From the NCBI RefSeq assembly GCF_029360665.1, contig NZ_JARDUB010000002.1, forward strand, positions 372,001-436,000: a stretch of DNA of 64,000 nt, read 5' to 3'. The position numbers and the translations under genes are program-made. Origin of the DNA: Eudoraea chungangensis. GTDB lineage: Bacteria; Bacteroidota; Bacteroidia; Flavobacteriales; Flavobacteriaceae. Numbering within the stretch: position 1 is the stretch's first letter; each line of letters opens with the position of its first letter. Shown one piece after another: positions 27,731 through 37,661 of the stretch. The notes beneath the pieces are model-generated. The model had not been told where the DNA came from, made no database searches, and worked only from the letters and a program-made list of their open reading frames with translations.

Positions 27731-27753
27731 CTATTAAACATATAGGATAAATA
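27731..27753 (+). promoter_or_regulatory. Candidate operator (TAAACNTATAGGATAA motif) before the sulfite reductase gene
   Basis: Contains CTATTAAACATATAGGATAA, 9 bp before the ATG at 27763. It shares 19 of 23 bases with the site at 26702-26724. Its repetition at a second start of sulfur genes suggests co-regulation. Confidence 0.5.
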
Positions 27754-27762
27754 GACTAAAAA

Positions 27763-29853
27763 ATGCAAAGTTTTAGAACTGAAATTGAAAACCCTTTAGT
27801 TGAAAAAGACATTCTTGAACTAGAGAAAAAAATAAGGGCCTTCAAAGGTGGTAGCATAGATGAAGAAAAGTTTAGAAGTCTTCGTTTAGCCAGGGGTGTC
27901 TATGGTCAAAGACAGCCTGGTGTGCAAATGATTCGTATTAAGCTACCATACGGGAAAGTAAGTTCAAAGCAGTTGCGAAGAATCGCAGCGGTTGCAGATG
28001 AATATTCTACAGGAAGACTGCATATTACCACAAGACAAGATATACAAATACACTATGTTGATTTAGAAAGGACGCCTGAACTTTGGGCCCAGTTAGAAAA
28101 GGATGAGGTAACTCTCCGAGAAGCCTGTGGTAACACGGTTAGAAATGTAACAGCCAGTGAAACAGCAGGAATAGATCCAAATGAGCCCTTTGATGTTTCT
28201 CCCTATGCCCAGGCAATATTCGAATATTTCTTACGAAATCCCGTAGGACAAGAAATGGGAAGAAAGTTTAAAGTTTCTTTTTCTGCTTCGGATGCGGATA
28301 CAGGACTCTCCTATATGCATGACCTTGGGTTTATTGCGAAGATGGAAAACAATACCAGAGGTTTTAAAGTTCTTTTAGGTGGGGGTCTGGGTTCACAACC
28401 AAGGCATGCCGATGTTTTATACGATTTTTTAGAGGTCGATAAAATAATTCCCTTGATGGAAACCGTAATTCGAGTGTTTGATCGTTATGGGGAAAGAAAG
28501 AGCAGGGCCAAAGCCCGACTTAAATTTTTGCTTAAAGATATGGGTTTAGAGGGTTTTAAAGGATTGCTAGAAGCAGAGCAAACAGCATTGCCTCATAAAG
28601 TCTGGCCAATTGACATTAGTACCTATCCTGCAGTAGTAATAGCTAATAGAAAAGAAGAATTTGATTTACCCCAGAATACTGAGGCGTATAGCAAATGGAA
28701 ACAAACCAACGTTATTCCTCAAAAACAAGCAGGGTATTACGCCATTGGGATAAAAGTTAAATTGGGAGATTTTTATACCGATAAGGCAAGATTCCTTGCA
28801 GACCTTGTAGAAAAATATGCCGCCGCTGAGATTAGACTTAGTTTGAGACAGAATATCCTAATCCCCTATGTTAAGGAATCTCTCTTGCCCTTGTTTTATG
28901 CAGAATTAGAACGACTTGGATTTGCCGAAATTGGGTATAACAAGGCAGTAGATATTACAGCCTGTCCTGGAACGGACACCTGTAATCTTGGAATTGCCAG
29001 CAGTACTGGAATTGCAGCGGAGCTAGAGAACCTTATTGCTTCGGAGTACCCCAACTTTATAAATAATCCAGATTTAGTAATAAAAATAAGTGGATGTATG
29101 AATGCCTGCGGGCAACATTCTATGGCCAATATTGGATTTCAGGGAATGTCTATAAGAACAAAGGAAAAGTTAGTAGCTCCGGCCTTACAAGTGTTGCTCG
29201 GTGGGGGAAATATAGGAGATGGCAATGCGGTATTTGCGGATAAGGTAATAAAAATTCCGAGCAAAAGAGGACCTAGTGCTCTGCGATATATTTTGGACGA
29301 CTATATAGCAAATGGCCAAAATAAGGCCTATCATTTATATTATGCTGAACAGGGAGAACATTACTTTTATAATCTTCTAAAACCCCTGGCGGCCATAGAT
29401 AATTTAACAAAAGAAGATTTCATAGACTGGGGTAACGAAAAACAGTATAAAAAGGCCATTGGTATAGGAGAGTGTGCCGGAGTAGTTATTGATTTAATTG
29501 CCACACTCTTATTTGAAAGTGAGGAGAAGATACAAAATGCTGAAGAGGAAATTTTGCAAGAGAAATGGGCAGCATCTATCTATTATGCCTATGCGTCTAT
29601 GGTAAATACGGCTAAGGCCATGCTTACTTCAGAGAACACAAAAACGAATACGCACAATAGTATCATTAAAGACTTTCAAAGATTATTTGTAGACACAGGG
29701 AAGATCGTATTAGAGGAATCCTTTGTAGAACTGGTTTTACAATTGAATAAAAAAGAACCAACAGCGATTTTCGCGAAGAGCTATTTGGCAAATGCCAAGG
29801 CATTTCTAACTACTGTTGACCAATATAGAAATCAAGAATTAAGCCATGCATAG
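27763..29853 (+). CDS. Ferredoxin-type sulfite/nitrite reductase with C-terminal HEPN-like domain
   Basis: A 696-residue protein. Two sulfite/nitrite reductase half-repeats fill about 1-530, with siroheme/4Fe-4S cysteines in CPGTDTC (CX5C) and CMNAC (CX3C). Residues from about 555 on form a helical HEPN-like tail (SIYYAYASMVNTAKAMLTSE). The family reduces sulfite to sulfide or nitrite to ammonia using ferredoxin. Context with cysH, siroheme genes and a ferredoxin-NADP reductase argues for sulfite. The gene overlaps cobA by 8 bp. Confidence 0.9.
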   Translation: MQSFRTEIENPLVEKDILELEKKIRAFKGGSIDEEKFRSLRLARGVYGQRQPGVQMIRIKLPYGKVSSKQLRRIAAVADEYSTGRLHITTRQDIQIHYVDLERTPELWAQLEKDEVTLREACGNTVRNVTASETAGIDPNEPFDVSPYAQAIFEYFLRNPVGQEMGRKFKVSFSASDADTGLSYMHDLGFIAKMENNTRGFKVLLGGGLGSQPRHADVLYDFLEVDKIIPLMETVIRVFDRYGERKSRAKARLKFLLKDMGLEGFKGLLEAEQTALPHKVWPIDISTYPAVVIANRKEEFDLPQNTEAYSKWKQTNVIPQKQAGYYAIGIKVKLGDFYTDKARFLADLVEKYAAAEIRLSLRQNILIPYVKESLLPLFYAELERLGFAEIGYNKAVDITACPGTDTCNLGIASSTGIAAELENLIASEYPNFINNPDLVIKISGCMNACGQHSMANIGFQGMSIRTKEKLVAPALQVLLGGGNIGDGNAVFADKVIKIPSKRGPSALRYILDDYIANGQNKAYHLYYAEQGEHYFYNLLKPLAAIDNLTKEDFIDWGNEKQYKKAIGIGECAGVVIDLIATLLFESEEKIQNAEEEILQEKWAASIYYAYASMVNTAKAMLTSENTKTNTHNSIIKDFQRLFVDTGKIVLEESFVELVLQLNKKEPTAIFAKSYLANAKAFLTTVDQYRNQELSHA

Positions 29854-30607
29854 AGACGCAAAATTAACCGTAATAGGCGCGGGTCCGGGAGACCCAGACC
29901 TTATTACCTTAAAGGCTATTAAGGCTCTTGAAGAGGCCAAAGTAGTTCTATACGACGCATTGGTAAATAGGCAATTGTTACAATATGCTAAAAAGGCAGA
30001 ACAAATTTTCGTAGGAAAGCGAAGAGGTTGTTATACTTATCAACAGGAGCAAATCAATGACCTAATCATTCAAAGAGCAACCACTAAGGGAAGCGTGGTA
30101 CGCTTAAAGGGAGGCGACCCTTTTGTATTCGGAAGGGGCGCAGAAGAAATGGAATTCGCTTCTAAACACGGTATTCAGGTAGCAATGGTTCCGGGAATTT
30201 CCTCTTGTATATCGGTACCTGCATCTCAAAATATTCCAGTGACAAAAAGGGGATCGGCCGAAAGTTTTTGGGTTATTACGGGCACTACTAAAGAACATAA
30301 GTTATCAGGAGATATCCATTTAGCGGCCAAATCAAGTGCCACCGTTGTAATATTAATGGGCATGTCTAAATTGGCAGCTATTGTTTCTCTTTTTAAAAAG
30401 GAAAAGAAGGAGGATCTTCCTGTGGCAATAATACAGAATGGAACAACAGACAAAGAAAAAATTGGCGTTGGCACTGTGGGCACTATTGAAAGCGTAGTTG
30501 CCGAAAAGGAACTTGCCAATCCCGCAATAATTATCCTTGGCGATGTTGTTAACCATTATAACAGTCTAAAACGTATTAAGCAACAATTAAACCTAGAACT
30601 AGTTTAA
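29846..30607 (+). CDS. cobA: Uroporphyrinogen-III C-methyltransferase
   Basis: SUMT enzyme that makes precorrin-2 for siroheme; 253 residues. Motifs: VIGAGPGDPDLITLKA, YDALVN, RLKGGDPFVFGRGAEE, VPGISS and ILMGMSKL. It overlaps the end of the reductase gene by 8 bp, so it is translationally coupled to the enzyme that needs siroheme. Only the methyltransferase is present; the dehydrogenase/chelatase is the next gene. Confidence 0.95.
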   Translation: MHRDAKLTVIGAGPGDPDLITLKAIKALEEAKVVLYDALVNRQLLQYAKKAEQIFVGKRRGCYTYQQEQINDLIIQRATTKGSVVRLKGGDPFVFGRGAEEMEFASKHGIQVAMVPGISSCISVPASQNIPVTKRGSAESFWVITGTTKEHKLSGDIHLAAKSSATVVILMGMSKLAAIVSLFKKEKKEDLPVAIIQNGTTDKEKIGVGTVGTIESVVAEKELANPAIIILGDVVNHYNSLKRIKQQLNLELV

Positions 30608-30609
30608 TT

Positions 30610-31191
30610 ATGGAACGTAATAATTTGTATCCAATTTTTCTAAAAGCTTCTCAACTACATATTTTAATTGTTGGTGGAGGTTATGTTGCAGAAGAAAAAC
30701 TAAACTTTTTAACAAAGTCCAGTCCAGATGCTATAGTTTCGATGGTTTCACCAATGTACCGGGAGGGGACACTTGCATTAGCAAAAAAATACAAGGTAGA
30801 GCTTTTCTATAGCAATTACCATCGCGATTTTCTAAAAGGAAAACATATGGTGGTGGCAACTACAGATAATCCGGAGGTAAACGTACAAGTATATAGGGAT
30901 TGTAAGGATATAGACAAGTTGGTTAATGTAGCGGATAATCCTCCATATTGCGATTTTTATATGGGAGGAATAGTCACCAAAGGACATGTTAAAATTGCCA
31001 TATCTACCAATGGCAAGTCTCCAACAACAGCCAAGCGTTTAAGGCAATTTTTTGAAGATATTATACCTGAAGATATTAATAAAATGGTAGAAAATCTCCA
31101 TGCTTTTCGCAAGACTTTAAAAGGAGATTTTGAGAGTAAAGTAGATCAGATGAACAAGCTAACCAAAACTTTGATTTCTGACCCTAATTAA
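30610..31191 (+). CDS. Precorrin-2 dehydrogenase / sirohydrochlorin ferrochelatase
   Basis: Converts precorrin-2 to siroheme; 193 residues, close to Met8p-type proteins. NAD-binding ILIVGGGYVAEEKLNFL at the N-terminus, VNVADNPPYCDFYMGGIV, and ISTNGKSPTTAKRLRQF. It follows cobA by 2 bp, completing a siroheme pathway split over two polypeptides instead of one CysG. Confidence 0.93.
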   Translation: MERNNLYPIFLKASQLHILIVGGGYVAEEKLNFLTKSSPDAIVSMVSPMYREGTLALAKKYKVELFYSNYHRDFLKGKHMVVATTDNPEVNVQVYRDCKDIDKLVNVADNPPYCDFYMGGIVTKGHVKIAISTNGKSPTTAKRLRQFFEDIIPEDINKMVENLHAFRKTLKGDFESKVDQMNKLTKTLISDPN

Positions 31192-31258
31192 TAATAAAAT
31201 ACAATAAATTTGCAAACTTAAAGGAGATAGGATCTTCCTTTTAAAAAATAGCTATAAA

Positions 31259-32323
31259 ATGATTAAAACGGATATATTGATAATCGGAGCCGGTCCTACT
31301 GGTTTATTCACTGTCTTTGAGGCTGGCTTGTTAAAAATGAAAGCACATCTTATTGATGCTTTGCCAATGCCAGGAGGACAATGTTCCGAGATTTACCCTA
31401 AAAAGCCCATTTATGATATTCCGGCCTATCCCGAAATTTTGGCAGGAGATTTAGTGGATAAATTGATGGATCAGATAAAACCTTTTGAACCTGGGTTTAC
31501 CCTGGGGGAAAGGGCTGAAACGCTTGAGAAGCTGGAAGACGGATCATTTATTGTCACTACGAATTTAGGTACTAAACATCATGCACCAGTTGTTGTAATT
31601 GCCGGAGGACTCGGGTCTTTTGAACCACGGAAACCCCTAATATCCAATATTAGCAAGTTCGAAGATAACGGAGTGGCTTATATGATAAAAGATCCCGAGC
31701 AATATCGAGATAAAAAAGTAGTGATTGCCGGAGGAGGAGACTCTGCCTTAGATTGGGCAATTTTCCTGAGCGATGTAGCTTCTGAGGTTACTTTAGTGCA
31801 TAGAAGAAATGAATTCCGTGGGGCTTTAGACTCTGTTGAAAAGGCTGCAGAATTGGCCAAAGCTGGGAGAATAAAGCTTTTTACACAAGCGGAGGTAAAG
31901 AACCTATATGGGGAGGATCAATTGAGCGCAGTTGGAATCGGATTTACCGATCCTGATAAGAGGGAACATTACTTAGAAACAGACTATTTTATTCCATTAT
32001 TTGGGTTGTCACCCAAGTTAGGCCCAATAGGCGGATGGGGATTGGAAATTGAAAAAAATGCCATAAAAGTAAATAATTCCTACGATTATCAGACCAATAT
32101 AAAAGGGGTGTATGCCATAGGTGATGTGAATACCTATCCTGGAAAACTGAAGTTGATTCTCTCTGGGTTTCATGAGGCCGCTGTAATGTGTCAGAGTGCG
32201 TATCAAATTGTAAACCCTGGAAAAAGATATATGATGAAATATACTACCGTCGGAGGTGTTACCGGATTTGATGGAACAAAAAAGGAAGCAAAAAAGGAAG
32301 TTATTCAGAGTATACTGGCATAA
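31259..32323 (+). CDS. Ferredoxin--NADP reductase (thioredoxin reductase-like type)
   Basis: Flavoprotein of 354 residues. FAD motif IIGAGPTGLFTVFEAG at the N-terminus, NADP motif VVIAGGGDSALDWA in the middle, and the C-terminal GVYAIGDVNTYPGKLKLILSGFHEAA region (in parts). There is no CxxC redox pair, so it is an FNR of the YumC type, not a thioredoxin reductase. Next to the sulfite reductase it would supply reduced ferredoxin. No ferredoxin gene is adjacent. Confidence 0.9.
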   Translation: MIKTDILIIGAGPTGLFTVFEAGLLKMKAHLIDALPMPGGQCSEIYPKKPIYDIPAYPEILAGDLVDKLMDQIKPFEPGFTLGERAETLEKLEDGSFIVTTNLGTKHHAPVVVIAGGLGSFEPRKPLISNISKFEDNGVAYMIKDPEQYRDKKVVIAGGGDSALDWAIFLSDVASEVTLVHRRNEFRGALDSVEKAAELAKAGRIKLFTQAEVKNLYGEDQLSAVGIGFTDPDKREHYLETDYFIPLFGLSPKLGPIGGWGLEIEKNAIKVNNSYDYQTNIKGVYAIGDVNTYPGKLKLILSGFHEAAVMCQSAYQIVNPGKRYMMKYTTVGGVTGFDGTKKEAKKEVIQSILA

Positions 32324-32412
32324 TCTTATTTGAATATTAGTCTACTTCAGGGAAATTTTAATAATGGTCGGGGAAAACAGTTTTCTCTAAAATGAAAAAA
32401 TTCAAATTTTCC

Positions 32413-32443
32413 TTGTATTTCATAGGTGTGTAGCCTTACTTTG
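32413..32443 (+). promoter_or_regulatory. Probable promoter of the metH-metF operon
   Basis: -33 TTG at 32413-32415 and a -7 element TACTTTG (32437-32443, one base shorter than TAnnTTTG), 21 bp apart. It would start transcription about 20 bp before the second SAM-I aptamer. Confidence 0.45.
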
Positions 32444-32468
32444 CGCTAGTTCATTTATAAAATGTTAT

Positions 32469-32583
32469 TGTTATCAAGAAAGGTGGAGGGAATAGACCCG
32501 TTGAAACCTTAGCAACCCTTTACTTTAAAGAAGGTGCTACATTCTACCAATTTTCTAATTTATTAGACCAAGGCTAGATAACA
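32469..32583 (+). ncRNA. SAM-I riboswitch (S-box) before split metH
   Basis: P1 strands TGTTATC (32469-32475) and GATAACA (32577-32583); core AAGAAAGGTGGAGGGA, GAAACCTTAGCAACC and AAGGTGCTACATTCTA, almost identical to the copy at 19855. It lies 159 bp before the first metH gene. It should reduce expression of metH and metF when SAM is plentiful. Confidence 0.95.
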
Positions 32584-32587
32584 CAAA

Positions 32588-32636
32588 CTAAAAACAGTAG
32601 TTTTTAGTCTACCTTTCTTGATTACATATTTTTTAT
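32588..32636 (+). promoter_or_regulatory. Expression platform of the second SAM-I riboswitch with anti-aptamer strand
   Basis: A perfect hairpin CTAAAAAC/GTTTTTAG (32588-32607, AGTA loop) is followed by TCTACCTTTCTTGAT (32608-32622). That strand is complementary (one G-U) to 32473-32487 inside the aptamer. A T-rich run (32629-32636) follows. Pairing of the two strands would abolish the aptamer. Confidence 0.5.
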
Positions 32637-32742
32637 TTGAAGTAAACTTTAAAATTAATCGTGAGCCACAAGGGCATTATTTTTAAAGCGTATTTTATAG
32701 AACTAATGGAATTTAGTTTAAGATATAAGTAATAGAAAGGTC

Positions 32743-33756
32743 ATGATCCAAGAGTTGTTAAAAAGTAGAATATTGGTGTTAGATGGAGCAATGGGGACTA
32801 TGTTGCAACGCTATAAGTTTCAGGAAGCCGATTTTAGAGGGGAACGTTTTAAAGACTGGGAACATCCTCTACAAGGTAATAATGATCTGCTGTCTATAAC
32901 CCAACCAAAAGCTATTGAAGAGGTACATAGGAAGTATTTTGCAGCAGGTGCGGATATAGTAGAAACGAATACCTTCTCTGGAACCTCTATTGCCATGGCA
33001 GACTACCATTTAGAAGACTTGGTATACGAACTGAACTTTGAATCGGCCAGAATTGCGAAAAAAGTTGCATCTGAATTCACTGCAAAAGAACCAGGAAAGC
33101 CCCGATTTGTTGCTGGCAGTATTGGGCCAACCAATAAAACGGCTAGTATGTCTCCTGATGTTAATGATCCAGGTTTTAGAGCCGTATCATTTGAAACGCT
33201 TCGCCTGGCCTATAAAGAACAGGTAGAAGCTTTAGTAGATGGTGGGGTAGATATATTATTAGTAGAGACGGTATTTGATACCTTAAATGCAAAGGCAGCC
33301 CTCTTTGCCATTGCCGAAGTAAAAGAAGAAAGAAATATAAATACTCCAGTTATGGTAAGTGGAACTATAACGGATGCTTCGGGAAGAACATTATCTGGAC
33401 AGACGGCCGAAGCATTTCTAGTATCTATAGATCATATCTCCTTGTTGTCTATTGGATTTAATTGTGCCTTAGGTGCCAAACAGTTGGTGCCGTATTTGGA
33501 AACCATAGCGAGAAAAACACATATAGGTATTTCGGCGCATCCTAATGCTGGATTACCAAATGCTTTCGGAGAATACGACCAGAGTCCGGAGGATATGGCA
33601 AACCAAATAAAGGAGTATCTAGATAAAGACCTCATAAATATTATTGGAGGATGTTGTGGCTCTACTCCGGAGCATATTACAGCTATCGCTAATATTGCAA
33701 AAGATTACAGGCCAAGGAATATAGAATACCAACTAAGTAAACCACTTTTTCTATAG
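32743..33756 (+). CDS. Methionine synthase, homocysteine-binding part (split MetH N-terminal module)
   Basis: A 337-residue homocysteine S-methyltransferase domain. [16 protein letters not shown] start; zinc-site cysteines in FNCALGAK and [11 protein letters not shown]. In E. coli this is the first module of one MetH chain; here it is a separate gene ending 2 bp before the next start, in a different frame. Splitting is known in Bacteroidota, and both parts are intact. SAM-I control is upstream. Confidence 0.93.
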   Translation: MIQELLKSRILVLDGAMGTMLQRYKFQEADFRGERFKDWEHPLQGNNDLLSITQPKAIEEVHRKYFAAGADIVETNTFSGTSIAMADYHLEDLVYELNFESARIAKKVASEFTAKEPGKPRFVAGSIGPTNKTASMSPDVNDPGFRAVSFETLRLAYKEQVEALVDGGVDILLVETVFDTLNAKAALFAIAEVKEERNINTPVMVSGTITDASGRTLSGQTAEAFLVSIDHISLLSIGFNCALGAKQLVPYLETIARKTHIGISAHPNAGLPNAFGEYDQSPEDMANQIKEYLDKDLINIIGGCCGSTPEHITAIANIAKDYRPRNIEYQLSKPLFL

Positions 33757-33758
33757 CC

Positions 33759-36524
33759 ATGGATAATAAAGCGAAAGTGTTAAAGGATAATACTCCACTA
33801 AATCACGGGCTAGGGTCAGAATCAGATCCTAAAAGGTTTCTGAAACTTTCCGGATTGGAACCTTTGGTGGTCACACCAGAGAGTAACTTTATTAACGTGG
33901 GCGAAAGAACCAATGTGGCAGGGTCTAAAAAGTTTTTACGTCTTATTAAAGAAGAAAAGTTTGAAGAAGCTCTCGATATTGCTCGTCATCAGGTAGAGGG
34001 TGGGGCTCAGATAATTGATATCAATATGGACGACGGCCTTATTGATGGAAAAGAAGCCATGATTCGTTTTGTTAATTTAATAATGGCGGAACCAGACATT
34101 GCCAGGGTCCCGATAATGATTGATAGCTCCAAATGGGAAATTATTGAGGCCGCACTACGATTAATTCAAGGCAAATGCGTTGTTAATTCAATAAGTCTAA
34201 AAGAAGGAGAGGAAGAGTTCCTAAGACAGGCCAAACTAATTAGACGCTATGGTGCCGCAGTGATAATAATGGCATTCGATGAAATTGGACAGGCAGACAA
34301 TTATCAGAGAAGGATAGACATAGCAAAAAGGTCCTATAATATCTTGGTGAACAGCTTACAATTTCCACCAGAAGATATCATTTTTGATTTGAATATTTTC
34401 CCCGTCGCAACCGGGATGGAGGAACATAAAGAAAATGCCACTGACTTTTTTGCCGCTACAAAATGGGTAAGAGAAAATTTGCCCTATGCGAATGTCAGCG
34501 GTGGAGTTAGTAATGTTTCATTTTCTTTTAGAGGCAATAATACCGTTCGTGAAGCTATGCACTCTGTCTTTCTATATCACGGGATTAAAGCAGGTATGAA
34601 TATGGGAATTGTTAACCCAACTATGTTGGAGGTTTATGACGATATTCCTAAAGACTTACTGGAAAAAGTTGAAGACGTAATTTTAAACAGGAGAGAAGAT
34701 GCAACCGAGCGGTTACTAGATTTTGCCGAGACCGTGGTTGGCAAGTCTAAAAATACACAAGTAGACGAATCTTGGAGAGAAGAACCTATACAGCAGCGAA
34801 TAACCAGAGCTCTGGTTAAAGGGATTGACCACTATATTCTAGCTGATGTGGAAGAAGCGAGACTTTCAGTAAATAAACCTATTGAGGTAATTGAGGGCCA
34901 TCTTATGAACGGGATGAACGTCGTGGGGGACCTTTTTGGAAGTGGCAAGATGTTTTTGCCTCAAGTAGTAAAATCTGCTAGGGTTATGAAAAAAGCAGTG
35001 GCGTATTTACTGCCCTTTATTGAAGAGGACAAAGGAAATGCCGTAGAATCTGCTGGAAAGATTCTAATGGCTACAGTAAAAGGAGATGTACATGATATAG
35101 GGAAAAATATCGTTGGGGTAGTTCTTGCCTGTAATAATTATGAAATTATTGACCTTGGTGTTATGGTACCCCCCGAAAAAATTATAGAGAAGGCAATAGA
35201 TGAAGAAGTTGATGTTATTGGGTTAAGTGGACTTATAACTCCCTCTTTAGATGAAATGGTTCATCTTGCAAATGAAATGGATCGTAAGGGTTTTAATATT
35301 CCATTATTAATTGGCGGAGCAACAACAAGCAAAGCCCATACGGCAGTAAAAATTGATCCGAAGTACAAAGCTTCTGTTGTGCATGTTAATGACGCGTCAA
35401 GAGCGGTTACGGTTTTAGGAAATCTTTTGCAAAAAGAAACCGCCAAAGACTACAAAGCGAAGCTAAAAGAGGATTACAAGGATTTCCGAGAAAAGTTTTT
35501 AAATCGAAGCAAACAAAAAGAATATCTTACTATAGAATTGGCGAGAGATAATTACTTTAAAATAGACTGGTCTCTAGAACAAATTAAGCAACCAAATAAG
35601 CTCGGAATTCAAGAAATACAATATCAGAATCTAAATACTTTAGTAGACTTTATAGATTGGACTCCATTTTTTAGGAGCTGGGATTTACACGGAAAGTATC
35701 CTGCCATATTGGAAGACTCCGTAGTAGGGAAACAGGCTTCAGAATTGTTTGGAGATGCCCAAGTTCTATTGGACAAAATTATCAAAGAAAAGTGGTTTAC
35801 GGCTAAAGCCGTATTCGGACTTTTTAAAGCTAATTCTGTAAACAAAGACGATATTGAAGTGGTTTATCAGAATGATGCGGCCCCGGATAAAGAAAATATC
35901 ACAGAGTCACAAATATTTAGAACACTTAGACAGCAAACGAAGAAAAAGTCTGGGGTGGCCAATATTGCTCTTTCGGATTTTATAGCTCCAAAAACTTTGG
36001 GTATTCAAGATTATATAGGTTGTTTTTGTGTAAGCACTGGTTTTGGCGTTAAGGAGAAAGCGATACAATTTGAAAAGGAATTAGACGATTATAATGCTAT
36101 AATGGTAAAAGCGTTAGCAGATAGATTGGCAGAAGCTTTCGCGGAATACCTGCATCAGGAAGTTAGAATTAACCACTGGGGCTATGCGCCCAAAGAAGCT
36201 CTTTCTAATCAGGCATTAATTGAAGAAAACTACAGAGGTATAAGGCCCGCACCAGGTTATCCAGCTTGTCCGGATCATACCGAAAAAAACACTATTTGGT
36301 CATTGTTAAATGTAAAGGAAAGAATTGGAGTTGAATTAACGGAAAGTTTAGCCATGTATCCCGCAGCAAGTGTAAGTGGGTATTACTTTGCAAACCCAAA
36401 AGCAAAATATTTCGGATTGGGTAAAATTAAAATGGACCAACTCATAGATTATGCATCTAGAAAAGGCATACCCAAGGAAGAAGCGGAGCGATGGTTAGCT
36501 CCAAATCTGGGAGAGGAGATCTAG
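33759..36524 (+). CDS. metH: Methionine synthase, folate/cobalamin/activation part (split MetH C-terminal module)
   Basis: A 921-residue protein with, in order, a pterin-binding domain (about 30-320; [25 protein letters not shown]), the cobalamin cap and B12-binding domains (about 345-590; [12 protein letters not shown] carries the cobalt-ligating His, then [13 protein letters not shown]) and the SAM-binding activation domain (C-terminal; [33 protein letters not shown]). Together with the preceding gene it equals full MetH (about 1258 residues). It needs B12. Confidence 0.95.
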   Translation: MDNKAKVLKDNTPLNHGLGSESDPKRFLKLSGLEPLVVTPESNFINVGERTNVAGSKKFLRLIKEEKFEEALDIARHQVEGGAQIIDINMDDGLIDGKEAMIRFVNLIMAEPDIARVPIMIDSSKWEIIEAALRLIQGKCVVNSISLKEGEEEFLRQAKLIRRYGAAVIIMAFDEIGQADNYQRRIDIAKRSYNILVNSLQFPPEDIIFDLNIFPVATGMEEHKENATDFFAATKWVRENLPYANVSGGVSNVSFSFRGNNTVREAMHSVFLYHGIKAGMNMGIVNPTMLEVYDDIPKDLLEKVEDVILNRREDATERLLDFAETVVGKSKNTQVDESWREEPIQQRITRALVKGIDHYILADVEEARLSVNKPIEVIEGHLMNGMNVVGDLFGSGKMFLPQVVKSARVMKKAVAYLLPFIEEDKGNAVESAGKILMATVKGDVHDIGKNIVGVVLACNNYEIIDLGVMVPPEKIIEKAIDEEVDVIGLSGLITPSLDEMVHLANEMDRKGFNIPLLIGGATTSKAHTAVKIDPKYKASVVHVNDASRAVTVLGNLLQKETAKDYKAKLKEDYKDFREKFLNRSKQKEYLTIELARDNYFKIDWSLEQIKQPNKLGIQEIQYQNLNTLVDFIDWTPFFRSWDLHGKYPAILEDSVVGKQASELFGDAQVLLDKIIKEKWFTAKAVFGLFKANSVNKDDIEVVYQNDAAPDKENITESQIFRTLRQQTKKKSGVANIALSDFIAPKTLGIQDYIGCFCVSTGFGVKEKAIQFEKELDDYNAIMVKALADRLAEAFAEYLHQEVRINHWGYAPKEALSNQALIEENYRGIRPAPGYPACPDHTEKNTIWSLLNVKERIGVELTESLAMYPAASVSGYYFANPKAKYFGLGKIKMDQLIDYASRKGIPKEEAERWLAPNLGEEI

Positions 36525-36581
36525 ATAAAAAGAATGTGGACTAAGAAATTAAATGTTTACTAAGGATTAATAGAATAGAAA

Positions 36582-37535
36582 ATGAAAGTGACCGACCATA
36601 TTAAGAAAGCGCAGGGAAAAACCCTCTTCTCTTTTGAAATAATACCTCCAGTTAAAGGACGAAATATTAAGGAACTTTATGATAATATTGATCCATTGAT
36701 GGAGTTTAGTCCTCCTTTCATTGATGTTACCACTTCAAGAGAGGAATATGTCTATATTGATAGAAATGGACTCCTCGATAAGAAACTTACAAGGATGCGT
36801 CCAGGTACCGTTGGTATTTGCGCTTCCATTAAGCACAAATACGATGTGGATACCATTCCTCATGTTTTATGTGGTGGCTTTACAAAAGAAGAAACAGAGT
36901 ATCTTTTGGTAGACTGTCATTATTTGGGAATAGACAATATTATGGCATTGAGAGGGGATGCTATGAAGGAAGAAAAATATTTTGAGCCTTCAAAAGGAGG
37001 CCATATATATGCAGCCGATTTAGTTAGACAGATTAATCACTTAAATTCAGGTCAGTATCTTCATGAAGTAATAGAAACGGATAACTGTGCCGACTTTTGT
37101 ATTGGTGTGGCCGGCTATCCCGAGAAGCACATGGAAGCCCCTTCCTTAAAAACGGATTTAAAATGGCTTAAGAAAAAAATTGATGAAGGGGCTCACTATG
37201 TAGTTACGCAGATGTTCTTTGATAATACTAAATATTTTGAATTTGTCGAAGCTGCGAGAGCTATGGGTATCACAGTACCAATTATACCCGGAATAAAACC
37301 TATTGCTGTTAAAAGGCACCTTCAATTGTTACCCCAAGTATTCAGAATAGACCTGCCACAAGACCTTATAGAAGCTGTGGATGCCAGCAAGTCGAACAAA
37401 GAAGTTCGGCAGGTAGGAATAGAATGGGCTATTACACAATCTAAGGAGTTACGAGATGCAGGTGTTCCTGTTCTGCACTATTATTCCATGGGAAAATCTG
37501 ATAATATTAAGACCATTGCACGGGCAGTCTTCTAA
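36582..37535 (+). CDS. metF: Methylenetetrahydrofolate reductase
   Basis: Flavoprotein that makes 5-methyl-THF for MetH; 317 residues. FSFEIIPPVKGRN start, DVTTSREEYVY, NIMALRGD, GVAGYPEKHMEAP, and TQMFFDN. It follows metH by 57 bp and so belongs to the same SAM-I-controlled transcript. Confidence 0.96.
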   Translation: MKVTDHIKKAQGKTLFSFEIIPPVKGRNIKELYDNIDPLMEFSPPFIDVTTSREEYVYIDRNGLLDKKLTRMRPGTVGICASIKHKYDVDTIPHVLCGGFTKEETEYLLVDCHYLGIDNIMALRGDAMKEEKYFEPSKGGHIYAADLVRQINHLNSGQYLHEVIETDNCADFCIGVAGYPEKHMEAPSLKTDLKWLKKKIDEGAHYVVTQMFFDNTKYFEFVEAARAMGITVPIIPGIKPIAVKRHLQLLPQVFRIDLPQDLIEAVDASKSNKEVRQVGIEWAITQSKELRDAGVPVLHYYSMGKSDNIKTIARAVF

Positions 37536-37647
37536 CAATTTAGCCACGGAAAAAACATATAAATTTCCCTGTAAAATAGGAAAACGGGGACTCTTTTAGT
37601 AGACCTATATACTGTATTTCACTTCTTTTTTTACCACTTAAATTTCC

Positions 37648-37655
37648 TATTTTTG
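37648..37655 (+). promoter_or_regulatory. -7 promoter box almost touching the start codon
   Basis: TATTTTTG, full consensus, ends 6 bp before the ATG at 37662. With a normal start site a few bases downstream, the mRNA would be leaderless or nearly so. Confidence 0.5.
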
Positions 37656-37661
37656 CATCCC

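Noticed and set aside
33750-33762. Frameshift breaking metH
   Set aside because: The two parts have intact domain boundaries, a proper stop and start 2 bp apart, and split MetH is usual in Bacteroidota, so it is not treated as a pseudogene.
37540-37640. Possible terminator after metF
   Set aside because: Only imperfect GGG/CCC complementarity and no T-run; no convincing hairpin.
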